The notes beneath the pieces were generated by a model, which saw only the letters and a program-made list of their open reading frames with translations, was not told where the DNA came from and did no database searches. A program made the translations under genes and the position numbers. From the NCBI GenBank assembly GCA_018825765.1, contig JAHKAQ010000063.1, forward strand, positions 1 to 6,351: a stretch of DNA of 6,351 nt. The letters are read 5' to 3'. This DNA is from Patescibacteria group bacterium (GTDB lineage: Bacteria > Patescibacteriota > Minisyncoccia > CAIUEV01 > JAHKAQ01). Below, one piece after another: positions 1 to 5,699 of this stretch. Numbering within the stretch: the stretch's first letter is position 1; every line of letters begins with the position of its first letter.

Positions 1-23
1 AAAGCCTATTTGGCAACAGACCC

Positions 24-677
24 TTAAAAGGAATTAATGATTTGTTTTATTTTTTGGGCGGCTTTGGCTGGATCAAGAGCGCCGGTTATGCCGTTGCCCA
101 CGATTATTATTTCGAGGTTGGGGATGTTTTTCAGGTTTTTGACTGTTTTTTCATTGATGCCGCCGGCTACGGCCAGAGGGAGTTTGGTCATTTTGGCGAT
201 AGAGCGGACGTCGGAAAAAGGTTTTAAGCCGCGGCGCTGTTGACTGATGGTGGTGTGAACCTCAAGATAGTGAGCGCCTAATTTTTCGATTTTTTTTATT
301 CTTGATTTTAAGCCTTTGAGGCCGATTAGCTCTTTAATGCCGCAGATATCCACGGTTATTTTTAGATTAGGGTGTTTTTTGGCCTGCTTGACGGCTTCTT
401 CAATAGTTTCCAAGGGGGTGATGCCCATGATATGAACAATGTTCGCGCCGGCCCGGGCGGCGATCATGGTTTCCAGATCACCGACGTCGGCGGCTTTCAT
501 GTCGGCGTCGATTAGTTTTTTTGGGAATCTTTTTTTTAAGGCGCGGACGCTTTGGAGGCCAACTGATTTGATAAGCGGGGTGCCGGCTTCGATAATGTCA
601 ACGTGAGTATGGACTTTTTGGGCGATTTTTAGGGCGGGTTTTAAATCGACCTGGTCGAGAGCGACTTGAAGTTGCAT
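24..677 (-). CDS. hxlA: 3-hexulose-6-phosphate synthase (OMP decarboxylase superfamily)
   Basis: The 217-residue product is a single (beta/alpha)8 barrel of the OMP decarboxylase superfamily, close to the usual length of about 210. HPS interconverts ribulose 5-phosphate plus formaldehyde and D-arabino-3-hexulose 6-phosphate in the cytosol. Visible motifs are VALD with Asp8 near the start, EAGTPLIK (30-37), the superfamily metal/catalytic signature Asp59-x-Lys61-x-x-Asp64, His141 after strand 5, and phosphate-binding VAGGI (170-174) and VGNGITGA (193-200). The N-terminus and the DxKxxD context look more like HPS than 3-keto-L-gulonate-6-phosphate decarboxylase, the main alternative. The loop after His141 reads TTISQQ where many HPS enzymes have a TGxDxQ-type sequence, so substrate choice deserves a test. 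It lies 58 bases downstream of rpiB on the same strand and is probably co-transcribed. The ATG has no Shine-Dalgarno sequence. Family is confident; exact substrate is inferred. Confidence 0.82.
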   Translation of the reverse strand: MQLQVALDQVDLKPALKIAQKVHTHVDIIEAGTPLIKSVGLQSVRALKKRFPKKLIDADMKAADVGDLETMIAARAGANIVHIMGITPLETIEEAVKQAKKHPNLKITVDICGIKELIGLKGLKSRIKKIEKLGAHYLEVHTTISQQRRGLKPFSDVRSIAKMTKLPLAVAGGINEKTVKNLKNIPNLEIIIVGNGITGALDPAKAAQKIKQIINSF

Positions 678-735
678 GGAGTTTTTTTAAGTATTATTAT
701 GGGGTTTATGTTATTTGACGCTTGAATAAGGGGGA

Positions 736-1209
736 TTAGAAACAGCCGGGACAGCGGGGAAAGTTTATCTCTTCTATCATGGATACTCTTTTTTTGTGGC
801 GTTTTTCTCGGCTTGGTGGCGTTTTGAGCCAGGCCCGGGTTATTTTTTGGGCATTTGGAGCATCAGTAAATTGGGCGCCAAGACAGAGAATGTTGGAAAA
901 GTTATGCTTCCGGGTATGTTGGGCGATTTTTGGATTATAGCAGAGAGAGGCGCGCACGTTCGGGAAGCGGTTGGCGGCAATAGACATGCCCACGCCAGAG
1001 GAGCAAATAAGGATACCCTGGCTAAAGGCGCCGGAGGAGATGGCTAAAGCGACGCGCGCGGCGTATTCTGGGTAATCAACTCTTTTTTGGGCGCTTTTGG
1101 TTCCCAGGTCCTGGATTTTATAGCGCTTGTTTTTTAGATAGGAGATTAGTTTTTGCTTGAGTTCATAACCGCCATGGTCTGAAGCGATGGCGATTTCTTT
1201 TTTTGTCAT
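736..1209 (-). CDS. rpiB: Ribose 5-phosphate isomerase B (RpiB/LacAB family)
   Basis: The 157-residue cytosolic enzyme interconverts ribulose 5-phosphate and ribose 5-phosphate. RpiB/LacAB hallmarks are ASDHGG (9-14, Asp11 and His12), DYPEYA (45-50), the nucleophile/anion loop CSSGVGMSIAAN (69-80, candidate catalytic Cys69) and HNFSNILCLGA (102-112, His102), with basic residues at 134-141. A Cys at position 69 marks the RpiB type using a Cys base rather than the actinobacterial Glu type. The ATG at 1209 gives the normal MTKKEIAIASDHGG start; an in-frame TTG at 1230 would add seven residues, but it lies almost on the predicted transcription start. The C-terminus carries an unusual CPGC tail (153-156). 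It is the first gene of a minus-strand unit with the hexulose-phosphate synthase and is divergent from the membrane protein gene. Confidence 0.93.
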   Translation of the reverse strand: MTKKEIAIASDHGGYELKQKLISYLKNKRYKIQDLGTKSAQKRVDYPEYAARVALAISSGAFSQGILICSSGVGMSIAANRFPNVRASLCYNPKIAQHTRKHNFSNILCLGAQFTDAPNAQKITRAWLKTPPSREKRHKKRVSMIEEINFPRCPGCF

Positions 1210-1211
1210 TT

Positions 1212-1241
1212 TTGATAAGATTAAAGGCAATCGGGTTTATT
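1212..1241 (+). promoter_or_regulatory. Possible promoter for the membrane protein gene
   Basis: The plus strand has TTGATA (1212-1217, 5 of 6 matches to the -35 consensus), an 18-base spacer and TTTATT (1236-1241, 4 of 6). The start would fall near 1248, about 20 bases before the GTG at 1269. The -10 overlaps that of the divergent rpiB promoter, so the two could compete for polymerase. The match is weak. Confidence 0.25.
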
Positions 1242-1266
1242 GTAAAGTAAAAAATTAAAAAGTAAA
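1239..1266 (-). promoter_or_regulatory. Predicted promoter for rpiB-hxlA
   Basis: Read on the minus strand there is TTTACT (1261-1266), a 16-base spacer and TACAAT (1239-1244). The -10 box matches the consensus at 5 of 6 positions and the -35 at 4 of 6. Transcription would start near 1232, giving a leader of about 23 bases to the ATG at 1209. This supports that ATG over the TTG at 1230. Assignment is by inspection only in AT-rich DNA. Confidence 0.4.
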
Positions 1267-1268
1267 AG

Positions 1269-1637
1269 GTGACGCTTAAGACTTATTTAGGGTTAATGCT
1301 TGGAGCCACGGTTATGGCCGCGGTGGCCTGGGCGCTGGTGATTTATTATATTGATCCGTTTAAAGCCGGCTGGGTGGGGCTTATTTTGTTTTATACTACG
1401 CTATTTTTTATGCTGGTAGGGATTTTTACCGTGCTGGGTTTTCGCCTGCGCCAGCGTTTTTTGAATAACGAACTTTTATACGTGCTTATCGGGCTTTCTT
1501 TCCGGCAGGCGGTATGGGTTTCAATAATTTGCGTGGGGCTTTTATTGATGCAGGGAGCCGGGATTCTAACCTGGTGGGACGCGTTGCTTTTGGTTGTAGC
1601 GATTATATTTTTGGAGGCGTATTTTTTGAGCGAATGA
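1269..1637 (+). CDS. Small four-helix membrane protein of unknown function
   Basis: I do not recognise a characterised family. The 122-residue product is almost entirely hydrophobic, with four likely transmembrane helices at about 7-28, 35-58, 72-94 and 100-120. A basic segment RLRQR (59-63) follows helix 2 and should face the cytoplasm. Polar landmarks are YIDPFKAGW (27-35) between helices 1 and 2, Arg79-Gln80 at the start of helix 3, and LTWWDALLL (100-108) leading into helix 4. There is no signal peptidase site, catalytic motif or Cys pair. From memory, similar proteins with an MTLKTYL-like start and a YIDPxxAGF-like loop recur in CPR genomes, which supports the GTG start; I cannot verify this here. 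The gene is divergent from rpiB and lies 94 bases before gyrB. The stop is TGA. Coding status is likely, function unknown. Confidence 0.75.
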   Translation: MTLKTYLGLMLGATVMAAVAWALVIYYIDPFKAGWVGLILFYTTLFFMLVGIFTVLGFRLRQRFLNNELLYVLIGLSFRQAVWVSIICVGLLLMQGAGILTWWDALLLVVAIIFLEAYFLSE

Positions 1638-1642
1638 GAATA

Positions 1643-1671
1643 TTGCAATTTCCCCTCATATCAGGGATAAT
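1643..1671 (+). promoter_or_regulatory. Predicted promoter for gyrB
   Basis: TTGCAA (1643-1648) and GATAAT (1666-1671) are separated by 17 bases. The -10 matches the consensus at 5 of 6 positions and the -35 at 4 of 6. Initiation would be near 1678, leaving a leader of about 54 bases to the ATG at 1732. The -35 sits in the palindrome ATTGCAAT (1642-1649). A 7-base inverted repeat, CCCTCAT at 1653-1659 and ATGAGGG at 1692-1698, brackets the -10 and start site. Whether that repeat is an operator is unknown. Confidence 0.45.
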
Positions 1672-1694
1672 AAAGGAAAGTGACAGGATTGATG

Positions 1695-1712
1695 AGGGCA
1701 CGAGAGTGTCTT
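1695..1712 (+). terminator. Leader hairpin before gyrB, GNRA loop; weak terminator or attenuator
   Basis: Positions 1695-1701 (AGGGCAC) pair with 1706-1712 (GTGTCTT) around the tetraloop GAGA, a GNRA loop. The stem has seven pairs, two of them G-U. A U-rich stretch interrupted by A follows at 1711-1731. It may end transcripts of the upstream membrane protein gene, or act as an attenuating or stabilising element in the gyrB leader. The stem is too weak for a confident terminator call. Confidence 0.35.
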
Positions 1713-1731
1713 GTTTAAATTATTTTTGTTT

Positions 1732-3711
1732 ATGGTTTTGAAAAATAAAAAAGCAGGTGAATACACATCCAAGCAGATTCAAGTACTGGAGGGGTTAGAG
1801 CCGGTGCGCAAGCGGCCCGGTATGTATATTGGAGGCACAGGAGTAGAAGGCCTGCATCATTTGGTATGGGAAGTGGTAAATAATTCGATTGACGAGGCTA
1901 TGGCTGGTTATTGTAATGAAATAGTAGTGGAGTTTTTAGAAGATCAGATGATAAGAATCACGGATAACGGGCGGGGAATTCCGGTGGATAAGCACGCGAA
2001 AACCAAGAAATCTTCTTTGGAAACGGTGATGACCACATTGCACGCCGGAGGTAAATTCGACAAGGGGGGGTATAAGGTGTCGGGCGGTTTGCACGGCGTG
2101 GGAGTTTCGGTGGTAAACGCTCTTTCTAAATGGATGCGGGTGGAGGTTAAAAGAGACGGCTTTTTGTGGTCGCAGGAATATATAAAGGGCAAACCAAAGG
2201 CCAGGGTTAAGAAAGAAAAGCCGGCGCGAGGGACGGGAACGGTAACGCTTTTTGATCCGGATCCGGAGATATTCAAAGAAATAAAATGGAACAAGCATAA
2301 GATTTTGGAATATTTGCGTCATCAGGCGTATTTAACTAAAGGCGTGCGTATTAGAATCGTGGATTGGCGCAAAAAATTGCCAATAAAAGGGTATGAAGGG
2401 GATGTTTACAGTTTTTACTTTGACGGAGGAATTGTTTCTTACGTAAAACATTTAAACGAAGGCAAGGAAGCGGTAAACAGCCTGCCGGTTTTTATCGAAA
2501 AAGAAACAGAAGAGGCCAGCGTGGAGGTGGCTTTGCAGTATAATAATGATTTTAAGGAGCGTTTATTCGCTTTTACTAATAATATATATAATCCGGGCGG
2601 GGGGACGCACGTGTCAGGCTTTAGGATGGCGCTTACGAGGTCGCTTAATGATTACGGGAAAAAGCAGGGCTTTATTAAGAAAAAAGAGGAAATGCTGGTG
2701 GCGGAAGATATGCAGGAGGGTCTAGTGGCGGTGATTTCAGTGAAAATGCCGCAAGCGCCGCAATTTGAAGGACAAACTAAGGATAAATTAGGGAACCCAG
2801 AGGTAAAGGGGTTGGTTTTCAGTATTGTGAAAGAAGGCCTGGGTTATTATCTGGAAGAAAATCCATTGGAGGCGAAGAAGATTTTTGGTAAATGCGTGCT
2901 GGCGGCTAAAGCGCGTCAGGCGGCCAGAGCGGCTAGGGACACGGTTATTCGAAAAGGAGCGCTGGACGGTTTTGCCTTGCCGGGCAAGCTGGCTGATTGC
3001 TCAAGCCGGAAGCCGGAAGAATGTGAGTTGTATATTGTGGAGGGTGATTCGGCGGGCGGGTCGGCGAAACAAGGCAGGGACAGAATGTTTCAGGCGATTT
3101 TGCCGCTTAGGGGGAAGATTCTTAACGTGGAAAAGGCGCGGCTGGATAAGATGCTTTCTTCGGAAGAGATAAAAAATTTGATTATCGCGCTTGGGACTGG
3201 AGTGGGAGAGGAAATGGACGTAAGCAAGCTTCGCTATCATCGGGTTATAATAATGACTGACGCGGACGTGGACGGGGCTCATATTAGAACGCTTCTTCTC
3301 ACTTTGTTTTACAGGAATTTTCCCGAGTTGATTGAAAACGGTTATTTATATATCGCGCAACCGCCGTTGTATCGGATTCAGATGGGTAAAAAGGTTGAAT
3401 ACGCCTATAATGATGAGGATAAGAATGAAATTATTGGAGAGTTAAATAAAGAGCAAGATAAGGAAAAGAAAGGGGAAAAAGAAAAGCCAAAGAAAATTGT
3501 TATTTCTCGTTTTAAGGGCTTAGGAGAGATGAACCCGGATCAATTATGGGAGACTACCATGAATCCTAAAAACAGGGTAATTCTCCAGGTAAACGCGGAG
3601 GACGCGGAAGAGGCGGATCGGATTTTTGATATTTTGATGGGCAACGAAGTGGCGCCGCGGCGCAAGTTTATTCAAACTTACGCTAAAAGCGTGGAGAATT
3701 TGGACGTGTAG
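1732..3711 (+). CDS. gyrB: DNA gyrase subunit B
   Basis: The 659-residue ATPase and metal-binding subunit of type IIA topoisomerase pairs with GyrA to introduce negative supercoils. Order of domains: GHKL ATPase (about 10-220) with candidate base Glu47, Mg-binding Asn51, ATP site DNGRGIP (78-84) and lid GGLHGVGVS (118-126); transducer (about 225-400) with the QTK loop (348-350); TOPRIM (about 430-545) with EGDSAGG (437-443) and the metal-binding DADVDG (510-515); and the C-terminal segment with RFKGLGEMNPDQLWETTM (593-610). It is the short GyrB type, without the long insertion of enterobacteria. Gyrase is favoured over ParE from overall likeness, but gyrA is not in the window. A Lys/Glu-rich linker spans 573-588. 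Asn50 stands where most GyrB have Asp before the Mg-binding Asn. ATG 1732 is preferred over an in-frame TTG at 1711, which lies in the leader hairpin. Stop is TAG. Confidence 0.96.
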   Translation: MVLKNKKAGEYTSKQIQVLEGLEPVRKRPGMYIGGTGVEGLHHLVWEVVNNSIDEAMAGYCNEIVVEFLEDQMIRITDNGRGIPVDKHAKTKKSSLETVMTTLHAGGKFDKGGYKVSGGLHGVGVSVVNALSKWMRVEVKRDGFLWSQEYIKGKPKARVKKEKPARGTGTVTLFDPDPEIFKEIKWNKHKILEYLRHQAYLTKGVRIRIVDWRKKLPIKGYEGDVYSFYFDGGIVSYVKHLNEGKEAVNSLPVFIEKETEEASVEVALQYNNDFKERLFAFTNNIYNPGGGTHVSGFRMALTRSLNDYGKKQGFIKKKEEMLVAEDMQEGLVAVISVKMPQAPQFEGQTKDKLGNPEVKGLVFSIVKEGLGYYLEENPLEAKKIFGKCVLAAKARQAARAARDTVIRKGALDGFALPGKLADCSSRKPEECELYIVEGDSAGGSAKQGRDRMFQAILPLRGKILNVEKARLDKMLSSEEIKNLIIALGTGVGEEMDVSKLRYHRVIIMTDADVDGAHIRTLLLTLFYRNFPELIENGYLYIAQPPLYRIQMGKKVEYAYNDEDKNEIIGELNKEQDKEKKGEKEKPKKIVISRFKGLGEMNPDQLWETTMNPKNRVILQVNAEDAEEADRIFDILMGNEVAPRRKFIQTYAKSVENLDV

Positions 3712-3717
3712 GTTTTA

Positions 3718-3746
3718 TTGACAGTTTGTGTTTAGAAGAATATTAT
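3718..3746 (+). promoter_or_regulatory. Strong predicted promoter for the secE-nusG-rplK-rplA cluster
   Basis: A perfect TTGACA (3718-3723), a 17-base spacer and TATTAT (3741-3746, 5 of 6) form the best sigma-70-like promoter in the window. It begins only seven bases after the gyrB stop. Initiation is expected near 3753, giving a leader of about 54 bases to secE. It probably drives the whole rightward cluster. The hairpin at 3761-3778 lies just downstream of the start site, inside the transcript. Confidence 0.65.
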
Positions 3747-3760
3747 GGGAAATAGTTAAT

Positions 3761-3782
3761 GGGCCTCGCGGGAGGTCTTTTT
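3761..3782 (+). terminator. Intrinsic terminator-like hairpin between gyrB and secE
   Basis: Positions 3761-3767 (GGGCCTC) pair with 3772-3778 (GAGGTCT) around the loop GCGG. This gives seven pairs, including two G-U, followed directly by a T tract ending at 3782. It fits a gyrB terminator. Because it lies downstream of the predicted secE promoter, and only 24 bases remain before the secE ATG, it may instead work as an attenuator that must be read through. The 3' arm contains GGAGGT, the only perfect Shine-Dalgarno-like string near a gene start, but it is about 30 bases from secE, too far to serve it. Confidence 0.55.
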
Positions 3783-3806
3783 AAAACCAGAGATTTAAAC
3801 TAAACT

Positions 3807-3989
3807 ATGTTTAAAAAATTGATTGTTTTTTTGAAAGAGGCTCGAAATGAGCTTAAAAAGGTGAAATGGCCAAGCAAAGAGCAGACAATGAAATACACAA
3901 AAGAGGTTATTATAATGAGTGTCGCGGTGGCGTTTTTTTTGGGCGCGCTGGATTTTATTTTTAATTTAATTGTTACTAAGATTTTATGA
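3807..3989 (+). CDS. secE: Preprotein translocase subunit SecE
   Basis: This 60-residue single-span protein is the SecE subunit that clamps SecY in the SecYEG protein-export channel of the cytoplasmic membrane. The amphipathic N-terminal helix carries the family signature NELKKVKWPSKEQ (14-26), with Trp21-Pro22 at the membrane interface. One transmembrane helix follows at about 34-56. This is the short, single-helix form usual outside gammaproteobacteria. Its TGA stop overlaps the nusG start by four bases (ATGA at 3986-3989), so the two are probably translationally coupled. secE followed by nusG is one of the most conserved bacterial gene pairs and confirms the call despite the short length. 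No Shine-Dalgarno sequence precedes the ATG; the leader hairpin and strong promoter lie just upstream. The tRNA-Trp or rpmG genes often found before secE are absent. Confidence 0.95.
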   Translation: MFKKLIVFLKEARNELKKVKWPSKEQTMKYTKEVIIMSVAVAFFLGALDFIFNLIVTKIL

Positions 3990-4528
3990 AGCAAAAGCTT
4001 GGAAAAACAAGGGCCTGGTATGTGCTTCATACCTATTCAGGCTATGAGGATAACGTGGCGAAAAATTTGAAACAGCGAATTGAATCTTTGGATATGCAGG
4101 ATAAGATTTTTGACGTTCTAGTGCCCACGGAAAAAAGAATAAAGATAAAAAACGGGAAAAGAAGAGTGGTAAAAGAGCGGATTTTCCCGGGCTACGTGCT
4201 GGTGGAGATGATTGTAACTGATGATTCCTGGTATGTGGTTCGTAATACCCCGAACGTGACGGGATTTACCGGCGCGGGCACTACGCCGATTCCTATTTCC
4301 GACGGGGAAGTAAAGGCGTTAAAAAAGCGAATGGGAGTGGAAGAGCCTAAATATGAGATCAATTTGGTTAAGGGAGACGGGGTAAAGATTATTGATGGTC
4401 CGTTTAAAGATTTGGACGGCAAGGTGCAGAGCGTGGATAAGGGTAAAGGCAAGGTGCGGGTTCTGGTTAATTTATTTAACCGGGAGACTCCGGTGGAGCT
4501 TGATTTTTTACAGCTTAGAAAAATGTAG
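3986..4528 (+). CDS. nusG: Transcription termination/antitermination factor NusG
   Basis: The 180-residue elongation factor binds the clamp of RNA polymerase through its NGN domain and links it to Rho, the S10 protein or the leading ribosome through its KOW domain. The NGN domain spans about 9-115 and starts with AWYVLHTYSGYE (10-21). It includes VPTEKR (46-51) and the RIFPGYVLVEM segment (65-75), whose aromatic residues contact polymerase in characterised NusG. The KOW domain begins near 128 with VKGDGVKIIDGPF (128-140) and runs to the C-terminus, ending in LDFLQLRKM. Length matches typical NusG, without the extra domain seen in some lineages. The start overlaps the secE stop, and rplK follows after 33 bases. 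NusG can influence pausing and termination, which makes the hairpin upstream of its own operon a natural candidate for feedback, though nothing in the sequence proves it. Confidence 0.97.
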   Translation: MKQKLGKTRAWYVLHTYSGYEDNVAKNLKQRIESLDMQDKIFDVLVPTEKRIKIKNGKRRVVKERIFPGYVLVEMIVTDDSWYVVRNTPNVTGFTGAGTTPIPISDGEVKALKKRMGVEEPKYEINLVKGDGVKIIDGPFKDLDGKVQSVDKGKGKVRVLVNLFNRETPVELDFLQLRKM

Positions 4529-4561
4529 TTTTATTGAATAAACTTAAAATAATAGTTAAAT

Positions 4562-4990
4562 ATGGCGACAAAAGAAGTAAAAGCAGTAGTTAAATTGCAG
4601 ATACCGGCGGGAAAGGCTAATCCGGCGCCTCCGGTGGGACCGGCTTTGGGTCAGCATGGCTTGAATATTCAGGATTTTTGCACTCAATTTAATGAAAAGA
4701 CAAAAGATGCGGGAGGGGATATTATTCCGGTAGAGATAACGATTTATGAAGACCGGAGTTTTGATTTTATTATGAAAAGCCCGCCGGCGGCTGAATTGAT
4801 CAAAAAGGCGTTAAGCTTGAAAAAGGGGTCGGGAGTTCCTCAAAAGGATAAAGTAGGGGAAATTACTCAAGAACAGCTGGAAGAAATTGCCGGGCGTAAA
4901 ATGGAGGATTTAAACGCTGATGATTTGGAAGCGGCGAAAAAGATTATCGCGGGAACGGCCAGAAGCATGGGGGTTACGGTAAAGAAATAA
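4562..4990 (+). CDS. rplK: 50S ribosomal protein L11 (uL11)
   Basis: L11 binds the GTPase-associated region of 23S rRNA at the base of the L7/L12 stalk and is needed for factor-dependent steps and the stringent response. The 142-residue product matches the standard length. The N-terminal domain (about 1-72) carries the proline-rich segment PAGKANPAPPVGPALGQ (15-31) that contacts translation factors and thiopeptide antibiotics, followed by GLNIQDFC (33-40). The C-terminal RNA-binding domain (about 73-142) includes KSPPAAELIKKA (72-83) and GTARSMGV (131-138). The gene starts at an ATG 33 bases after nusG in a very AT-rich spacer without a Shine-Dalgarno sequence. I see no clear L1-binding mimic in that spacer, so the L1 autoregulation known from E. 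coli is not evident here. It is followed by rplA after ten bases. Confidence 0.97.
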   Translation: MATKEVKAVVKLQIPAGKANPAPPVGPALGQHGLNIQDFCTQFNEKTKDAGGDIIPVEITIYEDRSFDFIMKSPPAAELIKKALSLKKGSGVPQKDKVGEITQEQLEEIAGRKMEDLNADDLEAAKKIIAGTARSMGVTVKK

Positions 4991-5000
4991 GAATAATTTT

Positions 5001-5678
5001 ATGAAAAGAAGCAAAAGATATCGTAATAATTTGAAAAAAATTGAGAATGTTAAGTCATTTGACGAAGCGCTGGACAGATTGAAAGAGTTGGAGCCGGTGA
5101 AATTCGACGAAAGCGTGGAATTGCACGTAAAATTAAACATTAATTTGAAAAAATCAGATCAGCAGGTCAGGTTTTCAACTGAATTGCCTCATGGAACGGG
5201 TAAGGTTTTGAAGGTGGCCGCGTTTTTGGAGGGGGGCGACGCGAAAAAAGCCAAAGCGGCTGGAGCAGATTTTGTTTTTTCCGGCGCTGATATTTTAAAG
5301 ATTGGAGATAAGATAAAGATAGATTTTGACGTGTGCGTGGCTACTCCGTCCATGATGCCGGGGCTTGCGAAGATCGCTAAAATTCTTGGACCAAAAGGCT
5401 TAATGCCCAGTCCGAAAAATGAGACCATAACAACGGATATTGAAAAAACCTTGAAACAATTGAGAAAAGGGAAAATTAACGTAAAAAGCGACAGCGGCGG
5501 CTGTGTCCATCAAATGATTGGCAAGCTTTCTTTTAAAAAAGAAGATCTGGCAGATAATTACAAGGTAATATTGGAGGCTCTGGAGAAGCAAAGGCCGGCG
5601 AAATTAAAAGGTAAATTCGTAAAGAGAATTACTGTTTCCACTACCATGGGGCCGGGCATAAGGGTTAAAGGGTTTTAA
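5001..5678 (+). CDS. rplA: 50S ribosomal protein L1 (uL1)
   Basis: L1 binds helices H76-H78 of 23S rRNA, forms the mobile L1 stalk and helps release deacylated tRNA from the E site. The 225-residue product is near the usual length of about 230. It shows the two-domain layout: domain I from both termini and domain II inserted at about 66-155. Landmarks are SFDEALDRLKEL (19-30), FDESVELHVKLN (35-46), the conserved LPHGTGK (62-68), ILGPKGLMPSPKN (128-140), and the C-terminal STTMGPGIRVKGF (213-225), all in family order. Its ATG lies ten bases after the rplK stop, so the two are co-transcribed. Some CPR lineages are reported to lack L1, so its presence limits which lineage this could be. rplJ and rplL do not follow; a dCMP deaminase gene starts 21 bases downstream. 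Confidence 0.96.
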   Translation: MKRSKRYRNNLKKIENVKSFDEALDRLKELEPVKFDESVELHVKLNINLKKSDQQVRFSTELPHGTGKVLKVAAFLEGGDAKKAKAAGADFVFSGADILKIGDKIKIDFDVCVATPSMMPGLAKIAKILGPKGLMPSPKNETITTDIEKTLKQLRKGKINVKSDSGGCVHQMIGKLSFKKEDLADNYKVILEALEKQRPAKLKGKFVKRITVSTTMGPGIRVKGF

Positions 5679-5699
5679 TTTATTTATTGATTTTTTTTC

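Noticed and set aside
1..23. Terminator or downstream gene after hxlA at the left edge
   Set aside because: Only a three-pair GCC/GGC stem can be drawn, and the window ends before any tail or start codon can be judged.
715..743. TTGACG on the plus strand at 715-720 as a promoter -35
   Set aside because: No -10 box lies 15-19 bases downstream, and it would only transcribe antisense to rpiB.
24..1230. Plus-strand open frames across the rpiB and hxlA genes, and minus-strand frames across gyrB, nusG, rplK, rplA and the deaminase
   Set aside because: They are antisense or offset shadows of well-supported conserved genes and show no recognisable domains.
1680..1709. GTGACA at 1680-1685 as a second gyrB -35
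   Set aside because: It matches 5 of 6 bases, but the positions 16-19 bases downstream are G-rich (AGAGTG and neighbours) with no -10.
4529..4561. L1 autoregulatory site or promoter in the nusG-rplK gap
   Set aside because: The 33 bases are almost all A/T, form no stable stem, and contain no properly spaced -35/-10 pair.
5664..5698. Terminator after rplA because of the run of eight T at 5691-5698
   Set aside because: Only a very weak A/T stem can be drawn before the T run, with no G/C pairs, so it does not qualify as an intrinsic terminator.
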